DNA of 64,000 nt from Sulfurovum sp. (lineage in GTDB: Bacteria; Campylobacterota; Campylobacteria; Campylobacterales; Sulfurovaceae), in NCBI GenBank assembly GCA_024637255.1, contig JAGXFO010000013.1, positions 1-64,000 of the forward strand, written 5' to 3'. Shown one piece after another: positions 55,416 through 64,000 of this stretch (the first letter of the stretch is position 1; every line of letters starts with the position of its first letter). The notes beneath the pieces are model-generated. The model was given only the letters and a program-made list of their open reading frames with translations, ran no database searches and was not told the origin of the DNA. Made by a program: the position numbers and the translations under genes.

Positions 55416-56615
55416 TTAACCAAAAAGCAAAATACTCACTTCGTCTCCGGTCTCCTTGGAGGTATCGTCTTCTGAAGTAAACAAGAGTGCTACGTCTCCA
55501 AGCATATTGGTGAGAATAGCCGATGAGCCGACCTTTTTGTCTTTAAAATCAACATAGTATTCACCCTGAAGAAGAGAAAAATTACATGCGGTAAACTCAG
55601 CTTTCTTGGTACGTTTAACAAAAGGCTCTTTTAATTTAGCTTTCACTTTATGTAAAGAATATTTTCCTTGTTGAAACTTTTCTATAAGCGGGACAAGATA
55701 AAGAAGAGCAGTGACAGTGGAAGAGTAGGCAAAGCCTGGCAAACCGACAATAAACTTATCATCCTTGCGTGCCACAACAATATGCTGCCCAGGCTTTACC
55801 CGTACACCTTTAAATACAATCTCACAGCCAAGCTCAGAAATCACATCTTTTACAAAATCAAAATCGCCCACGCTGACACCGCCTGTGGTGACAACAATGT
55901 CAGATTTCTCCAAAGCAGCAGACATTTTCTTCTTTATGGTTTCCTTATCATCTTTTATACACCCCAGCTGCATAGGTATACCGTCATATTTTTTAACGAT
56001 TGCTTCGAGTATATAATTATTGGAAGAACGAATTTGTGCATCATTTGTTTGCTCTTCTCCCAGCTCAAGTAATTCTGAGCCCGTAGAAAGTATAGCTACC
56101 GTTGGTTTTTCATATACAAGTACATTGGCTATATTTAAAGAGCTTATGACCCCTATTTGAGGAAAGTCTATTTTGCTGCCCTTTGGTATGAGCATTTGCC
56201 CTTTGGTATAATTCTCACCGACTTCTCGTACAGAAAACCCCTGGGGCACTTCTTCCTTGATAATGATTTCCTCACCATCGACTTCAACATTTTCTATAGG
56301 AATGAGTGTATCTGCTCCATGAGGCATGAGTGAGCCGGTAAATGTCTTAATGCACGTTCCGCCTATCACTTCATATTTTAAGGCAGAGCCCGCAGGGTTA
56401 ATGCTGTCGACATTCAATCTCCCTAATGCCATATCTTCGTGTATAATAGCATAGCCATCCATGGCAGAAGTAGGAAACTCTGGCGAGTTATGGTCTGCGA
56501 CTATATCTTCTGCCAATATATATCCCAAAGCATCCAGCAAATAAAGTTTTTTTGTTTTATAATTGTTTATCTTAAGATTTTGTATCATCTCTATTGATTC
56601 ATCAAAATGTAGCAT
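55416..56615 (-). CDS. moeA: Molybdopterin molybdenumtransferase
   Basis: A 399-residue protein that inserts molybdate into adenylylated molybdopterin. Motifs: DHNSPEFPTSAMDGYAI near the N-terminus, GTCIKTFTGSLMPHGADTLIP, and the MoCF-binding stretch ILSTGSELLE with TTGGVSVGDFDFVKDV. ATG 56615 is preferred because AAGGATA lies eight bases upstream; ATGs at 56621 and 56642 are possible. It follows moaE by 88 bp. Confidence 0.93.
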   Translation of the reverse strand: MLHFDESIEMIQNLKINNYKTKKLYLLDALGYILAEDIVADHNSPEFPTSAMDGYAIIHEDMALGRLNVDSINPAGSALKYEVIGGTCIKTFTGSLMPHGADTLIPIENVEVDGEEIIIKEEVPQGFSVREVGENYTKGQMLIPKGSKIDFPQIGVISSLNIANVLVYEKPTVAILSTGSELLELGEEQTNDAQIRSSNNYILEAIVKKYDGIPMQLGCIKDDKETIKKKMSAALEKSDIVVTTGGVSVGDFDFVKDVISELGCEIVFKGVRVKPGQHIVVARKDDKFIVGLPGFAYSSTVTALLYLVPLIEKFQQGKYSLHKVKAKLKEPFVKRTKKAEFTACNFSLLQGEYYVDFKDKKVGSSAILTNMLGDVALLFTSEDDTSKETGDEVSILLFG

Positions 56616-56703
56616 TGCCATTATCCTTCTTCTGTGAAACAAACAAAATCTGCTTCACATTCATCCTACAAAAGCCTCAGTAGAAGCCTCAGCAGTAGTT
56701 ATA

Positions 56704-57138
56704 TTATTTTAAAAGTCCCGCACCATTCATCGGAGTGCTTCTGTCTGCTGCATAAATACGTTCACCATTTCTAACATCATACTTCCAAATAGGGGCATTG
56801 GCTTTAAAATCTTCTACAAATTCATCTATGAGTTCTAATGCGACTCTGCGCTTAGGTGAAAAGACTGCTGAGATATATGAAGAAGTATGCACTGGCACAT
56901 CACCTATGGAATGCGCCATCTTAACCACAGCTCCTAATGTTTTAGCTTTTTCTTCCCACTCATTAAACCACTGCTGAAGTATAGGCTCGTAAATATCAAA
57001 GCTAAGTGCCTCTATATCGTCTTCTGCCCGTATTGTTCCTATAAAAGGAATATACGCACCATAATTTGACTGTGCCTGTTCATCAAGCCAACGCCCAAAT
57101 ATCTCTTTACTGTCCAGCGGCCCATGATACAGTTCCAC
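56704..57138 (-). CDS. moaE: Molybdopterin synthase catalytic subunit
   Basis: A 144-residue protein. It contains GAYIPFIGTIRAEDDIEALSFDIYE, where many MoaE proteins have GAxxxFxGxVR, then AHSIGDVPVHTSSYISAVFSPKRRVALE and KANAPIWKYD. With thiocarboxylated MoaD it converts cPMP to molybdopterin. It begins 3 bp after moaD. Confidence 0.92.
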   Translation of the reverse strand: MELYHGPLDSKEIFGRWLDEQAQSNYGAYIPFIGTIRAEDDIEALSFDIYEPILQQWFNEWEEKAKTLGAVVKMAHSIGDVPVHTSSYISAVFSPKRRVALELIDEFVEDFKANAPIWKYDVRNGERIYAADRSTPMNGAGLLK

Positions 57139-57141
57139 TAC

Positions 57142-57363
57142 TTAGCCACCGCACACAGGAGGCAAAATTGAAACCCTGTCTCCATCTTTCAATTCTATAT
57201 TCAAATCATTAACCATAGTGTCATTAAGTGCAACCGCACACTTGCCTAACCACTCAGATAAACCCGCAACTTCTTTAAGCTGCGCTGAGACATCCGCGAG
57301 CGTAGTGGCTTCTATCTCCATGGGTGCCTTACCTATGGGGCCTAAAAATTCTACTTTTACCAT
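57142..57363 (-). CDS. moaD: Molybdopterin synthase sulfur-carrier subunit
   Basis: A 73-residue ubiquitin-fold protein ending in the required Gly-Gly (ILPPVCGG), the site of thiocarboxylation. NDTMVNDLNIELKDGDRV is the typical final strand region. The start at 57363 has AAAGAG upstream; an ATG at 57378 is possible. First gene of moaD-moaE-moeA. Confidence 0.9.
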   Translation of the reverse strand: MVKVEFLGPIGKAPMEIEATTLADVSAQLKEVAGLSEWLGKCAVALNDTMVNDLNIELKDGDRVSILPPVCGG

Positions 57364-57468
57364 AAACGACTCTTTCAAAATAAGTATTATTTACCCTCTA
57401 TAATGACGCGATTATAAAAGTTGTTTGCTATAATTACGCTTAAACTGGACATAGGGAGGCGCTATACT

Positions 57469-58116
57469 GTGTTATTTGGTTCTATCTCTTATCTTAATCT
57501 TCTTCCTTTTCAAGTCTTTCTTAAACGCCACATAAAGAGCAATGCCCAGAAGATGAGTTTTGGCTACAAGCGTGCTGTTCCTTCACAAATCAACAAAGCG
57601 TTCAAAAGACGAGAAGTCAACGCAGCGTTCATCTCTTCTATTGCCTCAGCCAAACATAGGTGTACAAATCTTGGCATCATCGCAAATAAAAAAGTCTATA
57701 GTGTTTTACTTTTGAAAGGGCCAAACCAAATTGATCCAGCTTCGGCAACGTCCAATCAACTTGCACGTGTATTAAATCTGCAAGGCAGAGTTCTCATAGG
57801 TGACGAAGCGCTCAAGTATTACATAAAAGGAGGAGAGGGCATTGACTTAGCAGAAGCTTGGTATGAAAAAACCGGGCTTCCTTTTGTCTTTGCCAGACTC
57901 TGCTACAACAAGCATGAAGAAGCTGTGCAAAAACTCGCGAACTCTTTTTCTCGTACAAAAGTAAACATCCCTCAGTATATCTTAAAAAAAGAGGCAAAAA
58001 AAAGAGGCATTACTTCAAAGCAACTTACTTGGTATTTGGAGCATATACGCTATAAGATGGATGACAAAGCGAAGAAATCTTTGAAGTTATTTTTAAATAA
58101 AGCCAAGCGCTTATAG
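57469..58116 (+). CDS. mqnA: Chorismate dehydratase (futalosine menaquinone pathway)
   Basis: A 215-residue MqnA-type protein, first step of the futalosine route: chorismate to 3-enolpyruvylbenzoate. It begins FGSISYLNLLPFQVFLKR and has AFKRREVNAAFISSIASA, GRVLIGDEALKYY and WYEKTGLPFVFARLCYN, all typical of the Campylobacterota form. The start is GTG 57469 behind GGGAGG; the frame is open to 57421 without a ribosome site. Divergent from moaD and convergent with gltX. Confidence 0.88.
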   Translation: MLFGSISYLNLLPFQVFLKRHIKSNAQKMSFGYKRAVPSQINKAFKRREVNAAFISSIASAKHRCTNLGIIANKKVYSVLLLKGPNQIDPASATSNQLARVLNLQGRVLIGDEALKYYIKGGEGIDLAEAWYEKTGLPFVFARLCYNKHEEAVQKLANSFSRTKVNIPQYILKKEAKKRGITSKQLTWYLEHIRYKMDDKAKKSLKLFLNKAKRL

Positions 58117-58128
58117 GTCACCCAGAAA

Positions 58129-59517
58129 CTATTCTATAGTCGTTATCGCCTTCTCTATACGAGCGACCGTTTCATCCACACCTAAAATAGCCATAATCTC
58201 ATCAAGTCCAGAACCTGTCATGCTTCCAAGAAGACTGACACGAAGTGGCATACCTATCATGCCAAAACCTATCTCTTTTCCTGCTACGAGTCTCTCCATC
58301 ACTTCATGGTAGTCACATGGCAAATGTAGAGGTTTTTCCCATGTTTGAAGTAGCGCTATGAAGTCAGTCAAAATCTCTTTTGCATCACCTTTGAATGCTT
58401 TTTTAGATGCTTTTTCATCATACTCGCTTGGTGCAGCAAGAATAAGATTGATCTGCTCTGCCAGCTCTACAAGGGTCTTTCCTCTCTCTTTGGTCGCATC
58501 AAGAAGCAATTCTAACTTGTCATGCCCATGGACATCTACCCCAAACTCTTTAAGTAGCATCGCTAGTTCATCGTTTGGTGTATTCTTAATGTAGTGCGCA
58601 TTCAGCCATAGGAGTTTATCAAGATTGTAGTTTGATGAGCTTTTATTAATGTTTTTAGGGTCAAAAAGCGCTATCATCTCTTCTATGCTAAATATCTCCT
58701 GGTCTCCATGACTCCAGCCAAGACGTACCAAAAAGTTTAAAAGCGCCTCAGGAAGATATCCTAAAGCCTTATATTCCATCACATCTGTTGCTCCATCTCT
58801 TTTAGAAAGTTTTTTACCTTGTTCATTGTTTATCATCGCAACATGGTTAAAATTTGGAATCGTAAATCCAAGTGCTTTGTACACCGCAATTTGCTTAGGC
58901 GTATTGTAGAGGTGGTCATCTCCACGGATAACATCTGTCATTCCCATCAGTGCATCATCTATGGCAACTACAAAGTTATAGGTTGGCGCACCATCCGCTC
59001 TAGCGATGACAAAATCATCCACTTCAGACGCAGCGATATTTATCTCACCTTTTATGCCGTCTTTGAAACTGATTATTCCCTCTTGTGGTGCTTTGATACG
59101 GATCACCGGCTCAACACCCTCTGGCGGGATACCTGTAAAGTCACGGTAACGTCCATCATAGCGCGTACGTTCTTTTTTTGCCATCTGCTCTTCTCTAAGC
59201 GCGCTCAGCTCCTCTTTACTCATGTAGCACTTATAGGCTTTACCCTCTTCAAGAAGCTGGTCTATATACTTGTGGTAAATATCAAAACGTTTAGACTGGT
59301 ACACCACTTCCCCATCGTGACTCATCCCTACCCATTCAAATGCTTTAAGTATAGCTGCTGTGGCTTCTTCAGAATTTCGCGCCATATCAGTGTCTTCTAT
59401 GCGGAGTAGGAACTTGCCCTTGTTGTGTTGTGCGCACAGCCAAGAAAAAAGTGCTGTTCTAAGCCCACCAATATGAAGATAGCCTGTTGGACTTGGGGCA
59501 AAACGTGTAACTGTCAT
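58129..59517 (-). CDS. gltX: Glutamyl-tRNA synthetase
   Basis: A 462-residue class I synthetase. The HIGH-type motif is HIGG (residues 15-18, FAPSPTGYLHIGGLRTALFSW) and the KMSKS-type motif is KLSKRDGAT. LRIEDTD is also present. Campylobacterota commonly carry two GltX proteins, one charging tRNA-Gln; which one this is cannot be told here. AAGGTAC precedes the ATG. Confidence 0.94.
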   Translation of the reverse strand: MTVTRFAPSPTGYLHIGGLRTALFSWLCAQHNKGKFLLRIEDTDMARNSEEATAAILKAFEWVGMSHDGEVVYQSKRFDIYHKYIDQLLEEGKAYKCYMSKEELSALREEQMAKKERTRYDGRYRDFTGIPPEGVEPVIRIKAPQEGIISFKDGIKGEINIAASEVDDFVIARADGAPTYNFVVAIDDALMGMTDVIRGDDHLYNTPKQIAVYKALGFTIPNFNHVAMINNEQGKKLSKRDGATDVMEYKALGYLPEALLNFLVRLGWSHGDQEIFSIEEMIALFDPKNINKSSSNYNLDKLLWLNAHYIKNTPNDELAMLLKEFGVDVHGHDKLELLLDATKERGKTLVELAEQINLILAAPSEYDEKASKKAFKGDAKEILTDFIALLQTWEKPLHLPCDYHEVMERLVAGKEIGFGMIGMPLRVSLLGSMTGSGLDEIMAILGVDETVARIEKAITTIE

Positions 59518-59571
59518 AATAGTACCTTAATGTTAATTGCTAGAATTGTAGCGAAAATGTGGTTAAAGGGG

Positions 59572-59577
59572 ATTATA
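59572..59577 (-). promoter_or_regulatory. -10 box of gltX
   Basis: TATAAT on the minus strand followed by a CCCC discriminator, about 55 bp upstream of gltX. The same short spacer (59518-59620) also has a GC-rich inverted stretch after comEA that could be its terminator. Confidence 0.4.
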
Positions 59578-59620
59578 TATACGGGGCAAGAAGAGCCGGA
59601 GCCCTTGCTTTATTTCATTT

Positions 59621-59929
59621 TCAAGACTCAGTTTTTTCTTTTTCAACATCTTTGGTCTTAGAAACTTTTTTGTCACCCGCAGAAGATTTTGCATCATTTT
59701 TTACATTTTCCGCTGTCTGCTCACCGATACCGTCAACTCTCTGAAAATCCTCAAAAGATTTGAACTCACCTTTTTCTCTCTCATTTATAATCGCTGTTGC
59801 CTTAGCCTCACCAATACCATTAATCTCCATCAGCTTTTCTTTGGAAGCACTGTTCAATTCGTTTAAACTCATTCCAAATGCCATTGATGTGGCAAGTACT
59901 AAAAATCCTGCTACTATTCTTTTAACCAT
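59621..59929 (-). CDS. ComEA-like helix-hairpin-helix protein
   Basis: A 102-residue exported protein: signal peptide KRIVAGFLVLATSMAFG, then two helix-hairpin-helix motifs (KLMEINGIGEAKATAIINERE and DFQRVDGIGEQTAENVK) and a Lys/Glu-rich tail. Such ComEA-like proteins bind DNA in the periplasm during uptake. The start at 59929 is chosen because AAAGGA is seven bases upstream; the ATG at 59935 overlaps it. No other competence gene is nearby. Confidence 0.83.
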   Translation of the reverse strand: MVKRIVAGFLVLATSMAFGMSLNELNSASKEKLMEINGIGEAKATAIINEREKGEFKSFEDFQRVDGIGEQTAENVKNDAKSSAGDKKVSKTKDVEKEKTES

Positions 59930-59950
59930 GTACATATCCTTTAGTAAATT

Positions 59951-59984
59951 TATTTTTAGTTATATATTTTCATAACTAAAAATA
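59951..59984 (-). terminator. Hairpin between pglF and comEA-like gene
   Basis: A 13-bp perfect stem, TATTTTTAGTTAT (59951-59963) with ATAACTAAAAATA (59972-59984), loop of eight bases. It begins 7 bp after the pglF stop on the minus strand and likely ends the pgl transcript. Confidence 0.6.
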
Positions 59985-59990
59985 TTATAT

Positions 59991-61766
59991 CTAATTATTT
60001 CTTATATATTCAGGGACAATGTCCTGAAGTGCTTTTACCTTGTCTTTTGCTTCTAGCAGCGCCTCTATATCATGCTTTAGTTTTAAGATATCGTATTGAG
60101 TAGGTTTTGCGATAAAAATGGAGCTGTATCTGGTTTCCTGTTCACTCTCGTCAATCAACAGTTCTTCATACAGCTTCTCTCCTGGGCGCAATCCGGTAAA
60201 TAGAATTTCAATTTCATTTTCTTTAGCATAAAGTTGTATCATCTGCTTGGCTAAATCCACAATCTTAATAGGCTCGCCCATATCTAAGATAAATAATTCC
60301 CCGCCTTTTGCTATGGCTGCTGTTTGAAGTACTAACTGACAGGCTTCAGGAATCAACATAAAATACCGAGTAATGTCAGGATGTGTGACCGTCACAGGTC
60401 CACCCTCTTCTATTTGCTGCTTAAACTTAGGAATGACTGATCCACTCGATCCCAAAACATTGCCAAAGCGTACCGCCACTATTTCTGTATTTTTTGCATC
60501 CACGTTGTTTGCATAGAGTTCTGTTACACGCTTAGTAGCCCCCATTACATTGGTAGGACGTACGGCCTTGTCAGTGGAGATGATTACTGCTTTTTCTACG
60601 CCACTTTCTATACTTACATCTATGACATTTTTAGTGCCTAGTACATTATTGAACACTGCTACTTCTTGATTGTTTTCACACAGCGGAACATGTTTGTACG
60701 CAGCAGCATGAATGACGATTTGAGGAGAGGCTTCCTGAAAAATCTCTTCCAATAAACTTTTATCTGTGACATTCACCAACTTTAGATGCGCACTTTTTAT
60801 TTGTTCTCCAATTTGATACAAATTATATTCACTGTTATCGACCAAGGTCAAATCTGAAGCACCAAATTTCTGACATTGTCGAGCGATCTCAGAACCTATG
60901 CTGCCTCCTGCGCCGGTGATAAGTACTGATTTATTTTTAATGAATGCCGATATAAGGTTCAGATCAAGATCTTTAGGATGACGGGCAAGAAGGTCTTCAA
61001 TAGAAAGATCATCAAGTTTTTCATGATCTGAGCCTAAGATCTTAACCTGCTTAATCTCCATAATACCAGCTTTATTTAATTCATCCACTAACTTTCTGAG
61101 TTCATTTTGAGGCAATTTCTCAGTAATGATTGCTGCCATAATTTTCTTTCTCTTTACGACATCCTGTAAGGAAGCTATGTCAAAAACTTTCACATTATTG
61201 ATGTATGCATCTGCCATTCTTTCATCTTCTTCTGTGGAAATAATAGCAACTGGGTAATAGTCTATCTCTTTTTTAAGCGCACTCTGAATAATAGTATTGG
61301 TCTTACTGTTGGCTCCAATGATCAGTGTTAGTTTCAGTGAGCGTGTCCCTCTGCCTTCTGTGGCGATGCGCTTAACGACTCTTGTAGCGCCTATAAAGAT
61401 GAGAGACAAAAAGAAATCAATCACAATAACACTACGCGGAAATGGTGCAAAATATTCTTTAAAAAATAGATAAAAAACAATAAAAAATAGATATGCCAAG
61501 ATATGTGCTTTCACAATATTCTTTGCATCATAAAAACTGAAAAATCGCCAGATAATAAAGTAGTTTCTAAAAAGAAAAAGGGAAAAAAGTTTTGCTCCTG
61601 TCAGCACTCCATACGTCATCCAAAATGAGCCTAAAAATTCTTCCGGTATTTGAAAATTAAACCGTAACAAATATGAAAGGCAAAGTGTCACTCCTGAAAG
61701 TATTGCATCAACAACCAGAAAAAATACCATTCTTTTTAAAGAAGTCGGCCGAAACAAGGCTTTCAT
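59991..61766 (-). CDS. pglF: UDP-GlcNAc 4,6-dehydratase (PglF/CapD-like)
   Basis: A 591-residue membrane protein: four N-terminal spans, a CoA-binding-like nucleotide domain (LTLIIGANSKTNTII), then the short-chain dehydrogenase domain with GAGGSIGSEIARQ and the active-site stretches STDKAVRPTNVMGATKR. In Campylobacter PglF converts UDP-GlcNAc to the 4-keto-6-deoxy sugar for bacillosamine. It overlaps pglE by 4 bp and is followed by a 13-bp stem. Confidence 0.9.
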   Translation of the reverse strand: MKALFRPTSLKRMVFFLVVDAILSGVTLCLSYLLRFNFQIPEEFLGSFWMTYGVLTGAKLFSLFLFRNYFIIWRFFSFYDAKNIVKAHILAYLFFIVFYLFFKEYFAPFPRSVIVIDFFLSLIFIGATRVVKRIATEGRGTRSLKLTLIIGANSKTNTIIQSALKKEIDYYPVAIISTEEDERMADAYINNVKVFDIASLQDVVKRKKIMAAIITEKLPQNELRKLVDELNKAGIMEIKQVKILGSDHEKLDDLSIEDLLARHPKDLDLNLISAFIKNKSVLITGAGGSIGSEIARQCQKFGASDLTLVDNSEYNLYQIGEQIKSAHLKLVNVTDKSLLEEIFQEASPQIVIHAAAYKHVPLCENNQEVAVFNNVLGTKNVIDVSIESGVEKAVIISTDKAVRPTNVMGATKRVTELYANNVDAKNTEIVAVRFGNVLGSSGSVIPKFKQQIEEGGPVTVTHPDITRYFMLIPEACQLVLQTAAIAKGGELFILDMGEPIKIVDLAKQMIQLYAKENEIEILFTGLRPGEKLYEELLIDESEQETRYSSIFIAKPTQYDILKLKHDIEALLEAKDKVKALQDIVPEYIRNN

Positions 61767-62866
61767 CGTATTGCCTTTTTAATCGTATCGCACACTCTTA
61801 TAACATCTTCATCACCCATGTTACTGCCACTTGGCAAACAAATACCCTGCTCAAAAAGTTTCTGTGATGTGCCGTCTTCTGCCACTAAATCATCTTTAAA
61901 CAATGGTTGCATATGCATAGGCTTCCAAAGGGGTCTGCTTTCTATGTTGGATTGTTCCAGAAGGTCTATTATCTCTTGGGGCTTAGTACTTCGAAGTGTT
62001 AAAGCGGTTAGCCATCGGTTCCCTCTACTTTCACTTATCTCTGGCATAAATTGTATCTCATCATATTCAGAAAGTATATGCTGGTACAGGGCAAATATTT
62101 CTCTTCGTCTATCCACCCTGGCATCTAACACTTCCATCTGCGCTACTCCGATAGCTGCCAACACATTGGACATGCGATAGTTATATCCGAATTCTTTATG
62201 CTCATAATATAAGTGGTCCTCTTTGGCCTGCGTTGAAAGAAACTTTGCTTTGGCTATCCATGCTTCATTATTGCTCATGAGCATGCCGCCGCCAGAAGTT
62301 GTGAGAATTTTATTACCATTAAAACTATATACTCCCATATCCCCAAAAGTGCCACTTTGTGCACCTTTGTAGCGTGCTCCCAAAGATTCTGCCGCATCTT
62401 CTATTAGAAATATATTTTCTTCTTTGCATATTGCCATAATTTCATCCAGTTTACACACTTGTCCATAAAGATGTGTGACGATGAGAGCTTTAGGCTTTTT
62501 TGGTGCTTTTTTAATAGCTTCCTTCAAAAGTACAGGTGAAATATTCCAACTCTCATCACTGTCCACAAATAGTGGTTTTGCATTCTGATACAAAATAGCA
62601 TTGACAGAACCTATAAACGTAAAACTCGACGCCAACACATAGTCGCCCTCTCCAACGCCCAGCACGCGCAATGCTAAATGAAGCCCTGCGGTCGCGGAAG
62701 AAAGAGCCAAGGCATTCGAAGTTCCCGTATACGCTTTAATACTCTCTTCAAAACGATTCACAAAGGCTCCAAGAGGAGCAATATAATTGCCTTCAAACAC
62801 TTCAGCAATATACTGCTGCTCTTTACCGCTCATATGCGGAGGAGAGAGAAAAAGTCTCTTGCTCAC
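61763..62866 (-). CDS. pglE: UDP-4-amino-sugar aminotransferase (PglE-like)
   Basis: A 367-residue DegT/DnrJ/EryC1/StrS PLP aminotransferase. The PLP lysine is in SFNGNKILTTSGGGM; LIEDAAESLGARYKG holds the PLP-contacting Asp. It aminates the PglF 4-keto product at C4. Start GTG 62866 overlaps the pglD stop by 4 bp (GTGA), behind AAGGAAAG; the upstream ATG 62890 would lie inside pglD. Confidence 0.9.
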   Translation of the reverse strand: MSKRLFLSPPHMSGKEQQYIAEVFEGNYIAPLGAFVNRFEESIKAYTGTSNALALSSATAGLHLALRVLGVGEGDYVLASSFTFIGSVNAILYQNAKPLFVDSDESWNISPVLLKEAIKKAPKKPKALIVTHLYGQVCKLDEIMAICKEENIFLIEDAAESLGARYKGAQSGTFGDMGVYSFNGNKILTTSGGGMLMSNNEAWIAKAKFLSTQAKEDHLYYEHKEFGYNYRMSNVLAAIGVAQMEVLDARVDRRREIFALYQHILSEYDEIQFMPEISESRGNRWLTALTLRSTKPQEIIDLLEQSNIESRPLWKPMHMQPLFKDDLVAEDGTSQKLFEQGICLPSGSNMGDEDVIRVCDTIKKAIR

Positions 62867-63459
62867 GTTTTCTTTCCTTTTTCTACACAAGGATTGCCAT
62901 ATGCTATTTGTGCAGATCCTATATCTCTAAGCACAACCGAACCAATCCCTATGATGCTGTTTTCTCCTATTGTCACACCTTGTATCACGGATGATCCGAC
63001 ACCTATATGCACATAGTCCAACACGGTTACATTTCCGGAAAGTGCTACATTTGGGGAAATATGCACAAAATCTCCTATCATATTTTCATGTTCTATCACC
63101 GAAGACGAATTGAGAATACAAGCATTGCCTATCTTTGATTCTGCATTGATGACCACATTTGGCATCACGACAGTACCTTGCCCGATGGTAGCGCTTTGAG
63201 ACACAATCGCGGAAGGATGAATCAATGTTGTAAGTTTCATATTTGATTGAAGTACCTTATGGAAAATTTGAGACCGTATTTTATTGTCGCCTATTCCAAT
63301 TACAATTGGACTATAGATCGTTTTATCCACTTCCTCAAAAGATGGGTGTGCATTGTCTCCATCATCAATCCAAAGTACTGTATCATATCCACATGATCTT
63401 GCTACATCAGCAACAACAAGACCATGACCACTTGCACCATATATATAGATACTTTTCAT
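62863..63459 (-). CDS. pglD: UDP-amino-sugar acetyltransferase (PglD-like)
   Basis: A 198-residue sialic-acid-O-acetyltransferase-type enzyme: N-terminal Rossmann part (IYGASGHGLVVADVARSCG) then hexapeptide repeats of a left-handed beta helix (ATIGQGTVVMPNVVINAES, NSSSVIEHENMIGDFV with the catalytic His). It acetylates the 4-amino group made by PglE. Its ATG directly follows the pglC stop. Confidence 0.9.
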   Translation of the reverse strand: MKSIYIYGASGHGLVVADVARSCGYDTVLWIDDGDNAHPSFEEVDKTIYSPIVIGIGDNKIRSQIFHKVLQSNMKLTTLIHPSAIVSQSATIGQGTVVMPNVVINAESKIGNACILNSSSVIEHENMIGDFVHISPNVALSGNVTVLDYVHIGVGSSVIQGVTIGENSIIGIGSVVLRDIGSAQIAYGNPCVEKGKKT

Positions 63460-64000
63460 CTATTTTGTTCCTTGAAATTTTTCCATAGTTACAGATGTCT
63501 CTGAACTGATATCGCTTCTTCTGAGAACATTTTTAAATGTTCTCCACAATATCTTCATGTCCAATGCAAAAGATTGGTGCTTAACATACCAAACATCATA
63601 TATAAATTTTTCTTCCCAAGAAATAGCATTTCTGCCATTAACCTGTGCCCACCCCGTAATGCCTGGTTTTACATTATGTCTTTTTTTTTGCTCATCATTA
63701 TAAAGAGTGAGATACTCCACAAGCAATGGTCGAGGCCCCACAAAACTCATATCACCCTTTAGAATGTTAAAAAGCTGTGGTAATTCATCTAATGAAAGTG
63801 CTCTTATCTGTTTGCCAACTCCGCCAAGCCTCACCTCATCAGGCAATAGCTCTCCACCTTCTTTTTTTTCATTGTTCATTGTCCTAAATTTAATTATTTC
63901 AAATATTTTAGCATGAAATCCCGGTCTTTGTTGTCTGAAAAATACAGGAGATCCCAAGTTAAAATAGATCAACAATCCCAATATGGCCATAAGAGGAGAA
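63460..64000 (-). CDS. pglC: Phosphoglycosyl transferase (PglC-like), 5' end outside window
   Basis: About 180 residues of a bacterial sugar transferase; the frame stays open to the right edge (SPL before the internal ATG at 63990), so the membrane N-terminus is not in the window. FRQQRPGF, IKFRTM, LDELPQLFNILKGDMSFVGPRPLL with the Asp-Glu catalytic pair, and KPGITGWAQVNGRN are all present. It moves the sugar phosphate from UDP-diNAcBac onto undecaprenyl phosphate. First gene of the visible pglC-D-E-F order. Confidence 0.9.
   Translation of the reverse strand, partial: SPLMAILGLLIYFNLGSPVFFRQQRPGFHAKIFEIIKFRTMNNEKKEGGELLPDEVRLGGVGKQIRALSLDELPQLFNILKGDMSFVGPRPLLVEYLTLYNDEQKKRHNVKPGITGWAQVNGRNAISWEEKFIYDVWYVKHQSFALDMKILWRTFKNVLRRSDISSETSVTMEKFQGTK

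Overview
The window looks like a chromosomal segment from an autotrophic, AT-rich Campylobacterota (Epsilonproteobacteria) bacterium close to Sulfurovum or Sulfurimonas. This is inferred from protein family types and gene order, not from a database search. Pointers are an S21 and a long membrane-anchored MurF of epsilonproteobacterial type, menaquinone synthesis by the futalosine route (mqnA), a Pgl-type sugar operon (pglF-pglE-pglD-pglC), and rpoB and rpoC as separate but overlapping genes (they are fused in Helicobacter and Wolinella). Two unrelated isocitrate dehydrogenases, an SbtA/SbtB bicarbonate-uptake pair and a fumarate-reductase-like gene pair suggest the reductive TCA cycle.

Region 1 (1-4.3 kb): the tail of a monomeric isocitrate dehydrogenase, sbtA-sbtB, an AraC/GyrI regulator on the opposite strand and a second isocitrate dehydrogenase of the long type. 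Two copies of an 18-bp direct repeat lie between regulator and dehydrogenase. A decayed second copy of the dehydrogenase 3' end sits just after the stop codon. Region 2 (4.5-16.9 kb): housekeeping genes: Sua5 (unusually GC-rich), murF, bioA, tkt, ispA, aroK, a MATE exporter, purN, nnr and small conserved proteins, plus one decayed secreted-protein gene between bioA and tkt.

Region 3 (16.9-33.6 kb): rpsU, purT, a D-2-hydroxyacid dehydrogenase, a soluble-looking fumarate reductase A/B pair, leuC with a SPOR-like protein, then the run rqcH-cdsA-dxr-hydrolase-tsaD-gyrB-GGDEF/EAL. rpsU and rqcH share a structured leader motif. The run ends with a small CI-type HTH gene.

Region 4 (33.7-51.4 kb, minus strand): the translation and transcription block. 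From its promoter it reads tRNA-Thr(TGT), tRNA-Tyr, tRNA-Gly, tRNA-Thr(GGT), tuf, rpmG, tRNA-Trp, secE, nusG, rplK, rplA, rplJ, rplL, rpoB, rpoC, then rpsL, rpsG, fusA from their own promoter. The order thrU-tyrU-glyT-thrT-tufB-secE-nusG-rplKAJL-rpoBC matches Escherichia coli. A consensus sigma-70 promoter lies before the first tRNA. A run of ten G lies between rpoC and the rpsL promoter.

Region 5 (51.4-64 kb): yaaA, a 32-residue membrane peptide, a SUI1 factor, a SagB/ThcOx oxidoreductase with a DUF309 protein, a self-cleaving S24 repressor with a 27-bp operator-like dyad and a divergent 37-codon ORF, molybdopterin genes moeA-moaE-moaD, mqnA, gltX, a ComEA-like protein and the start of the pgl cluster, which runs off the right edge.

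The least expected regulatory signal is that the two CI-type HTH genes, about 22 kb apart, each have a long dyad upstream centred on the same CAATTTG core. No CRISPR array, insertion sequence or complete prophage was seen.
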